Below, in pieces: positions 55,092-64,000 of a stretch of DNA of 64,000 nucleotides. The DNA comes from Rhodococcus sp. KRD162 (lineage in GTDB: Bacteria; Actinomycetota; Actinomycetes; Mycobacteriales; Mycobacteriaceae). The notes beneath the pieces were generated by a model, which had not been told where the DNA came from, searched no databases, and saw nothing but the letters and a program-made list of their open reading frames with translations. Positions within the stretch are counted from its first letter, which is position 1. Every line of letters begins with the position of its first letter. A program made the translations under genes and the position numbers. The DNA is taken from contig NZ_JABFAU010000013.1 of the NCBI RefSeq assembly GCF_017168335.1, forward strand, positions 184,499 to 248,498, given 5' to 3'.

Positions 55092-56003
55092 TCAGGACAC
55101 CGAAGGCCACTGCGCCGTGCTGTAGTCCGCTTCCGCCCGGAATGCGTCGAGCACAGCGGCGATCGCCGGTAGCCTGCCCGCGTCCGGTCGCGTCGCCAGT
55201 TCGTAGATCCGTCCGGCCCGCACGCCGGACAGTTCTCGGCGCACCAGACCCGGATGCACGACGGCGTATCGGGGCATCAGCGCCACGCCGTGGCCCGCGG
55301 CGACGAGAGTCTCGGTCACGCGAAAGTCGTTCACGCGCTGAACTACTCGCGGTTCTACGCCGGTCGCAGCGGCCACCGAGAGCAGTACGTCGTCGACCGG
55401 GAATCCACCCCGAACGCTGATCCAGCGCTCGTCGGCCAATTCTCGGAGGTCCACCGTGTCGTGCTGTGCCAGAGCATGCCCGGGCGGCAGCACCAGGTCG
55501 ATGGGTTCCCGCATCAGGGGTGTCACCTCGATGCGCGGACCTTCGGTGGACGGAGCTCGCTCATCCCGGTGCGTGAGCACGACGTCGTAGTCGGCGAGCA
55601 GCTGCGGCACCGAGGATGCCGGCAGGTCCTCGTCGCGCGCATCGATGTCCACGTCCGAGTTCGCCAGCCTCGTCAGCACCCCCGACAGCAGCAGCGCGGC
55701 TCCGGAGGGGAACAGCGCGACTCGGACGCGTCCCCGCGGGGACGCTCGATATCGCTCCATTTCAGCCGTTGCGCGGGCGAGGGCGGAGAGGACGTCGTCG
55801 GCCCTGAGCACCAATGCACGCCCGGCGTCGGTGAGCCGGAGCCGGCGTCCGTCGGGTTCGAGGAGCGAAACACCGGCTTCTCGGGCCAGCAGCTTGAGTT
55901 GCTGGGATACCGCCGATGGTGTCATCGACATCGCGTCGGCTACAGCGGCGACGGTGCCGCGATCGGCGAGCTCGCGCATGATCCGAAGCCGCTCCACATT
56001 CAT
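55092..56003 (-). CDS. LysR-family transcriptional regulator
   Basis: 303-residue regulator. ATG 56003 starts the standard N-terminal helix-turn-helix MNVERLRIMRELADRGTVAA, then SMTPSAVSQQLKLLAREAGV. The effector domain follows (GRVRVALFPSGAALLLSGVL, VVLTHRDERAP). It is divergent from the EamA transporter gene, 72 bases away, the classic arrangement in which a LysR protein controls its neighbour. The effector is unknown. Confidence 0.9.
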   Translation of the reverse strand: MNVERLRIMRELADRGTVAAVADAMSMTPSAVSQQLKLLAREAGVSLLEPDGRRLRLTDAGRALVLRADDVLSALARATAEMERYRASPRGRVRVALFPSGAALLLSGVLTRLANSDVDIDARDEDLPASSVPQLLADYDVVLTHRDERAPSTEGPRIEVTPLMREPIDLVLPPGHALAQHDTVDLRELADERWISVRGGFPVDDVLLSVAAATGVEPRVVQRVNDFRVTETLVAAGHGVALMPRYAVVHPGLVRRELSGVRAGRIYELATRPDAGRLPAIAAVLDAFRAEADYSTAQWPSVS

Positions 56004-56075
56004 GCAGTAAATCTTAACTGTTGATGCGTTTTTATTCGATTGTGCTGACTGTTTACGCCCTTCAGGATGAGCAGC

Positions 56076-56972
56076 ATGACCACTCGCGACCGCCTCCTCG
56101 GACTGACCGTCGTCGTGCTGTGGGGGCTCAACTTCCTCGCCATACGCGTCGGACTGGACCACTTTCCGCCGTTCTTCTTCGCAGCTCTGCGCTTCCTGGT
56201 GATCGCCGTTCCAGTCGTACTGTTCATCCCCCGCCCGAGGGTGCCGCTGAAGTGGCTGCTGCTCTACGGCTTCGGCTTCGGCTTCCTCCAGTTCGCCTTC
56301 CTGTTCGCAGCGATGGCGGCCGGTATGCCCACCGGGTTGGCCTCGCTCGTGCTGCAGTCGTCCGCCCCGTTCACCGTCGTACTCGGGGCCGTCCTACTGC
56401 GCGAACACGTCACCCGCAGGCAAGCGATCGGCATCGCGGTCGCAGTGCTCGGCATGGTGCTGATCGGCTGGGATCGCGCCAACAACGCCACCCTGCTTCC
56501 GGTGATCCTGACCCTCCTCGCCGGACTCGGCTGGGCCTTCGGAAACCTGGGAAACCGACTCGCCAAGGCCGAATCTCCGATGCGGCTGATGCTGTGGATG
56601 ACCGTCGTACCGCCGATCCCGATGCTGGCGCTGTCCGCTGTCGTCGAAGGCCCGAGCGCCGGGTGGCACGCAGTGTCCGACGCCTTCGGCCCGCAGGGTT
56701 GGCCCGGTCTGGTCGCGTTGGCCTACATCGTGATTCCTGCCACCATCATCGGCAGCGGACTGTGGACCGTTCTGATGAGCCGCAATCCCGCCGGACTTGT
56801 CGCGCCGTTCTCGCTGCTGGTTCCCGTCGTCGGCATCGCCGCCGCGTGGATCTTCTTGAGCGAGACCCCGTCGGTGCTGGCACTGATCGGCGGTGTCGTC
56901 GTGATCGGCGGTTGCCTCGGCGGCATGTCCGTTCGGCGACCTGCCGAAGCCCGAGAGAAAGTGCCGGTGTGA
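56076..56972 (+). CDS. EamA/DMT-family transporter
   Basis: 298-residue membrane protein with ten helices in two EamA repeats (RLLGLTVVVLWGLNFLAIRV in repeat one; LLAGLGWAFGNLGNRLAKAE at the start of repeat two). ATG 56076 is preferred over ATG 56067 because AGGATGAGC then gives normal ribosome-site spacing. YdcZ/RhaT-like family members export amino acids or small metabolites. Probably regulated by the divergent LysR gene. Confidence 0.88.
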   Translation: MTTRDRLLGLTVVVLWGLNFLAIRVGLDHFPPFFFAALRFLVIAVPVVLFIPRPRVPLKWLLLYGFGFGFLQFAFLFAAMAAGMPTGLASLVLQSSAPFTVVLGAVLLREHVTRRQAIGIAVAVLGMVLIGWDRANNATLLPVILTLLAGLGWAFGNLGNRLAKAESPMRLMLWMTVVPPIPMLALSAVVEGPSAGWHAVSDAFGPQGWPGLVALAYIVIPATIIGSGLWTVLMSRNPAGLVAPFSLLVPVVGIAAAWIFLSETPSVLALIGGVVVIGGCLGGMSVRRPAEAREKVPV

Positions 56973-57057
56973 GGGCAGCGACACGAGCGGGCCGAAGGGC
57001 CGAAGAGTCGTGGTCGCCGAGGTGAAACTGTGCAGTCTTCTGTGCCAGACTCGGCGG

Positions 57058-58320
57058 ATGGTTGAAGTGGGTGAGCGCAGACGTATCGGCGCACGTGGCC
57101 GGGTGGCACTGCGCGCGGCGGAGCTGGCGACCTGGGCGTCCCGCAAGGCAGGCCGGGGCAAGGGCTCGATGATCGGCGGACTCGTCGCACTCAAGATCGA
57201 TCCGAACATCCTCGGCGAGCTCGGCCGCGACCGACGCACCGTCATCGTCACCGGCACCAACGGCAAATCCACCACCACCAGAATGACAGCGGCCGCACTG
57301 TCCACGCTCGGTGATGTCGCCACCCAGGCCGACGGCGCGAACATGGACGCAGGCATCGTCGCCGCCCTGCACGCCCACTTCGATGCTGCGCTCGCGGCCC
57401 TCGAGGTCGACGAACTGCACGTGCCCCATGTGGCCGACGCCGTCGACCCCGCCGCCATCGTGCTACTCAACCTCAGTCGCGACCAGCTCGACCGGGTGGG
57501 CGAGATCAACATGATCGAACGCAAGCTGCGTGCCGGACTGGCGCGGCATCCCGATACCGTTGTCGTCGCCAACTGCGATGACGTCCTGGTCACCTCCGCC
57601 GCCTTCGACGCACCGAACGTCGTATGGGTCGCCGCGGGCGGCGGTTGGGCGGGCGACTCGGTCAGCTGCCCACGCACCGGTGAGCCCATCCTGTGGGACG
57701 GAGAGCACTGGTACAGCACCGGAAGCGACTTCCAGCGTCCGACGCCGCACTGGTGGCTCGACGACGAGAACCTCTACGGGCCGGACGGGCTCGTCCTCCC
57801 GATGTCGTTGGCTCTGCCCGGAAAAGCCAACCGCGGCAATGCAGCTCAAGCCGTCGCCGCCGCGGTGACGCTCGGCGCGACACCCGAAGATGCCGTCGCC
57901 GCCGCGTCGGGCGTGGACGAAGTGGCCGGACGCTACTCCACGATCGAGTACGGATCGCATTCCGTCCGTATGCTTCTCGCCAAGAATCCCGCCGGATGGC
58001 AGGAAGCGTTGTCGATGATCGACCCCACGGTCGACGGCCTCGTCATCGCCGTCAACGGTCAGGTACCGGACGGCGAGGATCTCTCGTGGTTGTGGGACGT
58101 TCGCTTCGAGCACTTCGAGAACGTCGCCGTCGTCGCGTCCGGTGAACGTGCGACCGACCTGGGGGTGCGGCTGCTCTACGCCGGCTCGCCGCATACCACC
58201 GTTGCAGATCCGTTGCAGGCCATTGCATCCTGCCCGCCAGGACGCGTGGAAGTACTCGCCAACTACACCGCGTTCCGCGATCTCGGACGCGCACTGGCCC
58301 GGGAGACGAGAGATGTCTGA
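57058..58320 (+). CDS. murT: Lipid II isoglutaminyl synthase, MurT-like Mur-ligase subunit
   Basis: 420-residue Mur-ligase-family enzyme. The ATP loop is VIVTGTNGKSTTTRMTAAAL; the middle domain has VLLNLSRDQLDRVGEINMIE, and the C-terminal DUF1727 domain begins near MLLAKNPAGWQEALSMIDP. With GatD it amidates the alpha-carboxyl of D-Glu in lipid II to isoglutamine. The zinc-ribbon Cys set of firmicute MurT is reduced here (only SVSCPRTGEPIL is visible). ATG 57058 is used. The gene overlaps gatD by 8 bases; position Rv3712. Confidence 0.92.
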   Translation: MVEVGERRRIGARGRVALRAAELATWASRKAGRGKGSMIGGLVALKIDPNILGELGRDRRTVIVTGTNGKSTTTRMTAAALSTLGDVATQADGANMDAGIVAALHAHFDAALAALEVDELHVPHVADAVDPAAIVLLNLSRDQLDRVGEINMIERKLRAGLARHPDTVVVANCDDVLVTSAAFDAPNVVWVAAGGGWAGDSVSCPRTGEPILWDGEHWYSTGSDFQRPTPHWWLDDENLYGPDGLVLPMSLALPGKANRGNAAQAVAAAVTLGATPEDAVAAASGVDEVAGRYSTIEYGSHSVRMLLAKNPAGWQEALSMIDPTVDGLVIAVNGQVPDGEDLSWLWDVRFEHFENVAVVASGERATDLGVRLLYAGSPHTTVADPLQAIASCPPGRVEVLANYTAFRDLGRALARETRDV

Positions 58321-59023
58321 GTCCACCGTTCGTATCGGCCTCGTCCTGCCCGACGTGATGGGCACCTACGGCGACAACGGCAACGCACTCATTCTGCGGC
58401 AGCGGCTCCGCATGCGAGACATCGACGCCGAGGTAGTGCAGATCACCCTCAGCGATCCGGTTCCCGATTCACTCGACGTGTACACCCTTGGCGGAGCCGA
58501 GGATTCAGCACAACGTCTGGCCACGCGCCATCTCACCCGATACCCCGGCCTGCAGAACGCCGCGGAGCGCGGCGCTCCGGTGCTCGCCATCTGCGCCGCG
58601 ATCCAGGTACTCGGCCACTGGTATGAGACCTCCGCAGGAGAACGCGTCGACGGCATCTCGCTGTTCGACGTCACCACCGCCCCGCAAGCCACCCGGTCCA
58701 TCGGTGAGGTCGTCACCGAACCCACTCTCGAGGGCCTCACCCAGAAACTCACTGGATTCGAGAACCACCGCGGCGGAACAACCCTCGGACTCGACGCGTC
58801 CCCTTTGGCCAAGGTCACCCACGGTGTCGGTAACGGCGTCGGTGACGGACGCGAGGGCGTCGTACAGGGGTCTGTGCTCGGCACCTACATGCACGGGCCG
58901 GTCCTCGCCCGAAACCCCGAGCTGGCGGATTACCTGCTCGAGCGTGCGCTGGGGACGACCCTCGCTCCCCTCGAGCTGCCCGAGGTTGCGCAATTGCGCA
59001 GGGAGCGGCTTCGCCGCACGTGA
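58313..59023 (+). CDS. gatD: Lipid II isoglutaminyl synthase, GatD-like glutamine amidotransferase subunit
   Basis: 236-residue class I amidotransferase (CobB/CobQ-like) that releases ammonia from glutamine for MurT. The nucleophilic Cys is in APVLAICAAIQVLGHWYETS, and the catalytic His in VLGTYMHGPVLARNPELADY. The start ATG 58313 lies inside the 3' end of murT (8-base overlap), showing coupled translation of the complex. Formerly annotated CobQ2 in mycobacteria (Rv3713). Confidence 0.93.
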   Translation: MSESTVRIGLVLPDVMGTYGDNGNALILRQRLRMRDIDAEVVQITLSDPVPDSLDVYTLGGAEDSAQRLATRHLTRYPGLQNAAERGAPVLAICAAIQVLGHWYETSAGERVDGISLFDVTTAPQATRSIGEVVTEPTLEGLTQKLTGFENHRGGTTLGLDASPLAKVTHGVGNGVGDGREGVVQGSVLGTYMHGPVLARNPELADYLLERALGTTLAPLELPEVAQLRRERLRRT

Positions 59024-59041
59024 ACGTAATCTCGTAGCCCA

Positions 59042-60064
59042 CTACGAGTTTCCACTCACAAGGGTGCACTGCTCGCACGGGTGCGACGAGTCGTTCCATC
59101 CCTCTCTCACCAGCACCTCACGGACCTCTCGGTACACACCGCACGGGTCCTCGGTTACTTCGTGCCAGCCGTACATCAAGCGCGGCAGGTTCCGTAGCTC
59201 GGCGGCATTGTCGCGTCGCCGATCTCGAAAACGACGTTGCTTGGCGGAGTGGAAGGCCTGGCCGTCGAGCCTGACGATGAGGTCGCAGGTCGCGTAACGA
59301 ACATCCTCGAAAAGTTGCCGGCCATCGACGAAGACCGGGGCCTGTCGCCGGGCGGCCGGAAGCCCGTGCGCCTGCTCCACGTCGAGAGCGTAGCGGTGCT
59401 CGAGTGCAGAATGGACCCCGTCGCGCATGAGAGTCAGTGTGTGCAGAATCGGTTTCAGGTAGAGTAGCGGTCGCCGAACCTGGACCTTGCGCGCCATGGC
59501 CTCAACGTTCACACCGCCCGAGGACATCGCCGAGACCAACGTGATAGTCGCTTGCCGCGACGTCGACTCTGCGACAACAAGATCCAGGACCGTATCGGCA
59601 ATGCTCGTTCGCGCCGGATTCGTCTCGACACCGATGTGGCTTATGGCTCGAGAACGGTGCACGATCACGCCGGGATGGATTTGCGCGTTGCTCTCCGAAG
59701 TGACGTTCCGCTTGGCGTGCCGCATCGTCGGTGGTCTGCTGGTGGCGGAGCAGCCGTAGGGAACGGTGACGTGAACCGGGCCTGGACCAGGCCGAACCCA
59801 CCCCCACTCCTCAGCGGCGGTGGTGTGACTGAGTAGTGCTCCCCGCCCCGCGTACAGCAATGCTGCAGACAAATGCATCTCACGTGTCAAAGGCCCATTG
59901 GTGACCGAGATGACTCCCCGAAACACTCTCAGCCACTGCCCGTTTTCCACGCAGTGGCCGATCGAGTCCTTGTTGACGCCAAACGCATGCATCTGTTTTG
60001 TGGTGATGATTCCGTGCTGATCGTCCAGCATTCGCTGCCACGCACCGACTGGTCTCGTCCTCAT
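59042..60064 (-). CDS. AbiEi-antitoxin-like protein with nuclease-like C-terminal domain
   Basis: 340-residue protein. The N-terminal part (LDDQHGIITTKQMHAFGVNK, then WLRVFRGVISVTNGPLTREM) is the AbiEi-type winged helix. The C-terminal part carries VDGRQLFEDVRYATCDLIVR, LDGQAFHSAKQRRFRDRRRD, a pattern of the DUF559/Vsr-like PD-(D/E)xK endonuclease group. This combined protein is frequent in actinobacteria as a singleton. No toxin partner gene is adjacent, so toxin-antitoxin function is not supported here. It is convergent with gatD, 18 bases away. A small 7-bp hairpin (59031-59048) overlaps the stop. Confidence 0.75.
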   Translation of the reverse strand: MRTRPVGAWQRMLDDQHGIITTKQMHAFGVNKDSIGHCVENGQWLRVFRGVISVTNGPLTREMHLSAALLYAGRGALLSHTTAAEEWGWVRPGPGPVHVTVPYGCSATSRPPTMRHAKRNVTSESNAQIHPGVIVHRSRAISHIGVETNPARTSIADTVLDLVVAESTSRQATITLVSAMSSGGVNVEAMARKVQVRRPLLYLKPILHTLTLMRDGVHSALEHRYALDVEQAHGLPAARRQAPVFVDGRQLFEDVRYATCDLIVRLDGQAFHSAKQRRFRDRRRDNAAELRNLPRLMYGWHEVTEDPCGVYREVREVLVREGWNDSSHPCEQCTLVSGNS

Positions 60065-60190
60065 GGACCTCAGGATGGCCGGTTTGAGGTGACAGCGTCA
60101 GAATCTATCCACAGGCTGTGTACAACTTCGGGTCGTGAGCAGAAACTCGACCACTGCTACGAAGTTTCGTGCACGTGCGGCGAAGCCGCT

Positions 60191-60799
60191 CTACATACGC
60201 CGTCGCCCGGTGAGCGCCCTGCCCAATGTGAGTTCGTCGGCAAATTCGAGATCCCCGCCCATGGGTAGACCCGAGGCCAGGCGCGTGATGGACAGGCCGG
60301 GGAAATCGCGCATCATGCGCACCAGATAGGTGGCCGTGGCTTCGCCCTCGGTGTTGGGGTCGGTGGCAATGATGACCTCGGTGACGTCGACGCCGTCGTC
60401 CTGAGTTCCCACACGAGTCAACAATTCTCGAATGCGAAGCTGATCCGGGCCCACTCCGTTCAGTGGATCGAGCGCTCCGCCGAGGACGTGATAGCGGCCT
60501 TTGAACTCTCGCGTACGCTCCACGGCCTGAACATCTTTGGGTTCTTCGACGACGCAGATGATGGATCTGTCGCGGCGTGAATCAGCGCAGATTCGGCACA
60601 GTTCCTTGTCCGAGACCGTGCCGCAGACGATGCAGAACTGCACGCCGTCGCGAATACGCTGCAGCGCACGCATGAGCCGGTCCACCTCGGGCGGCTCGAC
60701 AGCGAGCAGGTGAAAGGCTATGCGCTGAGCGCTTTTCGGACCGACGCCGGGAAATTTGCCGAGTTCGTCGATCAGATCCTGTACCGGACCTTCGTACAC
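60191..60799 (-). CDS. recR: Recombination mediator RecR
   Basis: 202-residue protein of the RecFOR pathway that loads RecA on gapped DNA. GTG 60799 starts [20 protein letters not shown]. The helix-hairpin-helix ([17 protein letters not shown]), the zinc finger C-x2-C-x8-C-x2-C pattern ([19 protein letters not shown]) and the Toprim domain ([32 protein letters not shown]) are complete. It starts 3 bases after the YbaB-like gene, the common pairing. Confidence 0.96.
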   Translation of the reverse strand: MYEGPVQDLIDELGKFPGVGPKSAQRIAFHLLAVEPPEVDRLMRALQRIRDGVQFCIVCGTVSDKELCRICADSRRDRSIICVVEEPKDVQAVERTREFKGRYHVLGGALDPLNGVGPDQLRIRELLTRVGTQDDGVDVTEVIIATDPNTEGEATATYLVRMMRDFPGLSITRLASGLPMGGDLEFADELTLGRALTGRRRM

Positions 60800-60802
60800 C
60801 GG

Positions 60803-61138
60803 CTAGAACCCGGGCAGGCCGGGCATGCCGCCGAGTCCACCGGCGAGGGGGCCGAGCTTCTCGCTCGTCACGGCCTGAGCTGCTTTCGCTGCATCTGCGA
60901 TGGCACCGATCACCAGGTCCTGCAGGGTCTCGACATCGTCCGGGTCGACGATCTTGGGGTCGATGGTCAGTCCGACCACCTCACCGGTTCCCTTGACGGT
61001 GGCGACGACGAGCCCGCCGCCTGCCTGGCCCGTCACTTCGGTTTCCGCGATCTCGGCCTGCGCCGCCATCAGCTGCTGCTGCATCTGCTGGGCCTGCTGC
61101 AGGATCGATGCCATATCGGGCTGCTCACCGGGTTGCAC
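60803..61138 (-). CDS. YbaB/EbfC-family nucleoid-associated protein
   Basis: 111-residue DNA-binding protein. It has a glutamine-rich coiled-coil start ([20 protein letters not shown]), then the core [20 protein letters not shown] and [20 protein letters not shown], and a Gly/Pro tail. GTG 61138 ([11 protein letters not shown]) with GAGAGGAC matches the mycobacterial start. It is directly upstream of recR (Rv3716c-Rv3715c order), and may act with RecR or organise the nucleoid. Confidence 0.93.
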   Translation of the reverse strand: MQPGEQPDMASILQQAQQMQQQLMAAQAEIAETEVTGQAGGGLVVATVKGTGEVVGLTIDPKIVDPDDVETLQDLVIGAIADAAKAAQAVTSEKLGPLAGGLGGMPGLPGF

Positions 61139-61230
61139 TGTGCCGTCCTCTCGCGTGGGTCGAAGCGAACACCAGCGTAGTCGCACGGTCATCGGCGACG
61201 CTCGACCCCACGTCGCGACTGGACTGCCGC

Positions 61231-61665
61231 CTAGATCAGTTCGCGGCGCAGGTTCTCCAGCGTGCTCGCCTGGATCTTCTTCAAGCCCAGGGGCGCGAAG
61301 GTCTTCTCGAAGAATCCGCCGATTCCGCCCGCGCCCTTCCACTCCGTGGTGGTGGTGACGGTGCTGCCGCCGCCGTCAGGAGCTACCGTCCAGGTGGTGA
61401 CCATCGAGGAGTTGGCGTCACGCTCGGTGATGGTGGTGCCGTCGACGGTGACGGTCGCTGCGACGTTGCGTACTCGCTTCTCGGTGGCCTGCAGGGTCCA
61501 CTTGGCCACGGTTCCACTTCCCTGCCCACCCTCGACGACCTCGTAGTCGCGGTACTGCTGAGGCAGGATGCGTGGACGCACGGTCTCGTAGTCGGAGAGG
61601 GCGGCGAGTACCCGATCCGGTGTGGCAGCAATGGTTGCGGAACTGGATGCCCTGACCTGACCCAC
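61231..61665 (-). CDS. SRPBCC-family protein (Rv3718c-like)
   Basis: 144-residue START/polyketide-cyclase fold protein: [40 protein letters not shown] and the ending [18 protein letters not shown]. It probably holds a hydrophobic ligand. GTG 61665 follows GGAGAACAG; the longer frame to 61713 adds unlike residues. The interval 61666-61923 upstream contains no other gene, only the divergent promoters. Confidence 0.8.
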   Translation of the reverse strand: MGQVRASSSATIAATPDRVLAALSDYETVRPRILPQQYRDYEVVEGGQGSGTVAKWTLQATEKRVRNVAATVTVDGTTITERDANSSMVTTWTVAPDGGGSTVTTTTEWKGAGGIGGFFEKTFAPLGLKKIQASTLENLRRELI

Positions 61666-61923
61666 GGAACTGTTCTCCTTCGATAGCGAACTGGTTGTAC
61701 ATCCATCCTGCACTTCCCGGCGGCTACGTTCGGCATCACGTCGAGGAATATGTGACGTGCTTCATACGACACCCGCAGCCTCGAACAAAATGCATGCATG
61801 ATGCAACCATTTGTCCGATTTGCTCGGATTCACCCGAGCTTCTCGGCAACAGTTACGTGAAGTTTCCGTGCTCGATTGCCTCCGCCGCTGGATACCAGCC
61901 GGTACGAGATATAGCGTCTGTAT

Positions 61924-63369
61924 GTGGCTTCAGTGAGTGCTTTCCTCGGACGACGGCCAGAACCGAGGGAGAGTGGTTACGCAGCGCACCGGTCGGGCGT
62001 CGAGCAGCTGCTTCGCAGCTATCGCGCGATCCCGACCGATGCGACGGTGCGTCTGGCGAAGAAGACGTCCAACCTGTTTCGGGCCAGGACCACATCGACG
62101 ACACCCGGACTGGACGTGTCCGGCCTGAGCAAGGTCATCTCCGTCGATCCCGACAACCACACCGCCGATGTCGCGGGAATGTGCACGTACGAGGATCTCG
62201 TCGATGCGACGCTCCCCTACGGGTTGGCCCCTCTCGTCGTCCCGCAGCTCAAAACCATCACGCTCGGCGGGGCCGTCACCGGCCTCGGTATCGAGTCGAC
62301 ATCGTTCCGTAGCGGGCTCCCGCACGAGTCGGTGCTCGAGATCGACGTACTGACCGGCAACGGCGAGATCATCACCGCGACGCCCGAGGGCGAGCACGCG
62401 GACCTCTACTGGGGATTCCCCAACTCGTACGGCACCCTCGGCTACTCCACGCGACTGAGAATTCAGCTCGAGCCGGTACTGCCCTATGTTGCGTTGCGCC
62501 ACCTACGATTCCACGATCTGGACTCGCTGCAGGCCACGATGGACGCCATCGTCACCCGGCGCGAGTACGAGGGAATCGAAGTCCAGTACCTCGACGGCGT
62601 GGTCTTCAGCGCCGACGAAAGCTACCTCACGCTCGGGGTCCAGACCGACGAGCCCGGACCGGTCAGCGATTACACCGGTGCCGAGATCTTCTACCGCTCG
62701 ATCCAACACGATTCGGCGATGCCGAAGACCGACCGGCTGACCATTCACGATTACCTGTGGCGGTGGGACACCGACTGGTTCTGGTGCTCACGCGCATTCG
62801 GGACACAGAACCCGAGAATTCGCCGCTTCTGGCCACGCAAATACCGACGCAGCAGCTTCTACTGGAAGTTGATCGCCCTCGATCGCAAGTACGACATCGC
62901 CGACCGACTCGAGAAGCGCAAGGGAAACCCGCCGCGCGAACGCGTCGTACAGGACGTCGAGGTTCCCATCGAACACACCGCAGCCTTCGTGCACTGGTTC
63001 CTGGGTGAGATCCCCATCGAGCCGTTGTGGTTGTGCCCGTTGCGCCTTCGCGAACCGGCAGCTCCAGGAGCCAACGCTGCTCGGCCGTGGCCGCTGTACC
63101 CGCTCGAACCGAAACGCACCTACGTCAACATCGGCTTCTGGTCCTCGGTCCCGATCGTCGCCGGGGAACCCGAAGGTGCTGCGAACCGCGCCATCGAGAA
63201 GAAGGTCACCGACTTCGACGGGCATAAATCGCTGTACTCGGATGCTTACTACACCGAGGATGAATTCGCCGAGCTGTACGGCGGCGAGAAGTACGAAGAA
63301 CTGAAGAAGAAATACGATCCCGAATCCCGATTGCTGGATTTGTACTCGAAGGCGGTGCAACGCAGATGA
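61924..63369 (+). CDS. FAD-binding oxidoreductase paired with a fatty-acid methyltransferase (Rv3719-like)
   Basis: 481-residue flavoenzyme of the vanillyl-alcohol-oxidase/FAD_binding_4 type: VISVDPDNHTADVAGMCTYE, LVVPQLKTITLGGAVTGLGI and WGFPNSYGTLGYSTRLRIQL. The C-terminal half resembles the DHCR24/DprE1-like group. ATG overlap with the next gene, a cyclopropane/methyl-fatty-acid synthase, recalls the oxidoreductase-methyltransferase pairs that make 10-methyl-branched fatty acids, so a role in reducing a methylene intermediate is plausible. TATAGC 14 bases upstream of GTG 61924 suggests a leaderless start; GTG 61933 is an alternative. Confidence 0.83.
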   Translation: MASVSAFLGRRPEPRESGYAAHRSGVEQLLRSYRAIPTDATVRLAKKTSNLFRARTTSTTPGLDVSGLSKVISVDPDNHTADVAGMCTYEDLVDATLPYGLAPLVVPQLKTITLGGAVTGLGIESTSFRSGLPHESVLEIDVLTGNGEIITATPEGEHADLYWGFPNSYGTLGYSTRLRIQLEPVLPYVALRHLRFHDLDSLQATMDAIVTRREYEGIEVQYLDGVVFSADESYLTLGVQTDEPGPVSDYTGAEIFYRSIQHDSAMPKTDRLTIHDYLWRWDTDWFWCSRAFGTQNPRIRRFWPRKYRRSSFYWKLIALDRKYDIADRLEKRKGNPPRERVVQDVEVPIEHTAAFVHWFLGEIPIEPLWLCPLRLREPAAPGANAARPWPLYPLEPKRTYVNIGFWSSVPIVAGEPEGAANRAIEKKVTDFDGHKSLYSDAYYTEDEFAELYGGEKYEELKKKYDPESRLLDLYSKAVQRR

Positions 63370-64000
63370 CGACGTTCAAGGACTCCGGCAATCGCACGGT
63401 GAACGGTGCCCAGAAGCTCAAGATCTCCGAGATTCTGGAACTGATCTCCGATGGCAACATCCCGCTGCGTTTCACCGCGTACGACGGCAGCGCGGCCGGC
63501 CCCGAGGACGCGAAGATCGGGCTCAACCTCAAGAGCCCGCGCGGAACCACCTACCTGGCAACAGCTCCCGGCGATCTCGGTATGGCGCGCGCCTACGTGT
63601 CCGGCGATCTCGAAGCCATCGGCGTCCACCCGGGCGATCCGTACGAGTTGCTTGCACTGATGGGCGACGAACTGCACTTCCGTCGCCCGTCGGCCATGAC
63701 ACTGGCGTCGATCACTCGTTCGCTCGGTTGGGATGTGTTGCGGCCGATCGCTCCCCCACCTCAGGAAGCGATTCCGCGGTGGCGTCGTATCGCCGAGGGC
63801 CTGCGCCATTCCAAGACTCGCGACGCCGATGCGATCCACCACCACTACGACGTGTCCAACGCCTTCTACGAGAAGGTGCTCGGACCATCGATGACGTACA
63901 CCTGTGCCGCCTTCGAGAGCGCCGATCAGTCTCTGGAAGCCGCGCAGGAGAACAAGTACCGCCTGGTATTCGACAAACTGGGCCTGCAACCGGGCGATCG
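63366..64000 (+). CDS. Cyclopropane-fatty-acid-synthase-family methyltransferase (3' end beyond window)
   Basis: At least 211 residues of a SAM-dependent lipid methyltransferase, ATG 63366 overlapping the preceding stop (ATGA). The N-terminal lipid-binding part (FTAYDGSAAGPEDAKIGLNL, YVSGDLEAIGVHPGDPYELL) and the CFA signature HHHYDVSNAFYEKVLGPSMT with YTCAAFESADQSLEAAQENK are seen; the SAM-binding core lies beyond the edge. It should add a methylene or methyl group to unsaturated acyl chains in phospholipid. Position as Rv3720. Confidence 0.9.
   Translation, partial: MTTFKDSGNRTVNGAQKLKISEILELISDGNIPLRFTAYDGSAAGPEDAKIGLNLKSPRGTTYLATAPGDLGMARAYVSGDLEAIGVHPGDPYELLALMGDELHFRRPSAMTLASITRSLGWDVLRPIAPPPQEAIPRWRRIAEGLRHSKTRDADAIHHHYDVSNAFYEKVLGPSMTYTCAAFESADQSLEAAQENKYRLVFDKLGLQPGD

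Noticed and set aside
59042-60064. Type IV toxin-antitoxin pair
   Set aside because: Only the AbiEi-like protein is present; neighbours are gatD and recR, not an AbiEii nucleotidyltransferase.

Overview
The window is a high-GC, densely packed actinobacterial chromosome segment, most likely from a Rhodococcus-type member of the Mycobacteriales. The evidence is WhiB4, MarP, PonA2, F420-dependent and wax-ester-synthase-like proteins, and a gene order that follows Mycobacterium tuberculosis over long stretches. From memory of that genome, 3.3-21.3 kb follows Rv3669 to Rv3683 and 48.9-64 kb follows Rv3708c to Rv3720. No database search was run, so genus and synteny are inferences from the translations.

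Layout. 1-3 kb: an ArnT-like membrane glycosyltransferase (cut by the left edge) and an MFS symporter. 3.3-21.3 kb: conserved core with holin-like protein, epoxide-hydrolase-like enzyme, MarP protease, CoA-pyrophosphatase, thioredoxin-like protein, endonuclease III, Crp, MBL hydrolase, RidA, DUF4177, two Get3/ArsA-like ATPases, WhiB4, PonA2, YqeY and a metallophosphoesterase. Three genes interrupt the order remembered from M. tuberculosis: an oxidoreductase and two divergent WS/DGAT-like proteins. At 21.34 kb lies tRNA-Pro(CGG) with a strong terminator.

21.5-47.5 kb is accessory. It starts with a two-component system, a three-gene ABC transporter of the antibiotic-immunity type and a DUF4190 membrane protein, then a second two-component system. 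Facing it on the minus strand is the most notable locus of the window, a lasso-peptide biosynthetic cluster (28.8-34.0 kb). It encodes an asparagine-synthetase-like cyclase, a PqqD-like leader-binding protein (RRE), a transglutaminase-like leader peptidase, three very small precursor genes and a two-part ABC exporter. The precursors carry the lasso leader signature Y-x2-P-x-[IV]-x3-G-x-F-x3-T and a Glu placed to close an 8- or 9-residue ring. Two of the three are a nearly identical tandem duplication. After it come an F420-type oxidoreductase/SDR pair, GH15 and HAD genes, Dps, catalase, a tightly overlapped TetR/Baeyer-Villiger monooxygenase/GMC oxidase/ADC-like operon, and a DUF222-HNH protein.

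47.8-64 kb returns to core genes: a solo sugar-ABC ATPase, asd-lysC (with an internal start for the regulatory beta subunit), a FUSC-family membrane protein, leuA behind a leucine-rich leader peptide and attenuator, LysR/EamA, murT-gatD for lipid II amidation, an AbiEi-like protein with a nuclease-like tail, recR with its YbaB partner, a polyketide-cyclase-fold protein, and an FAD oxidase/cyclopropane-synthase-type pair that runs off the right edge. No rRNA, CRISPR array, integrase, transposase or insertion sequence was recognised.
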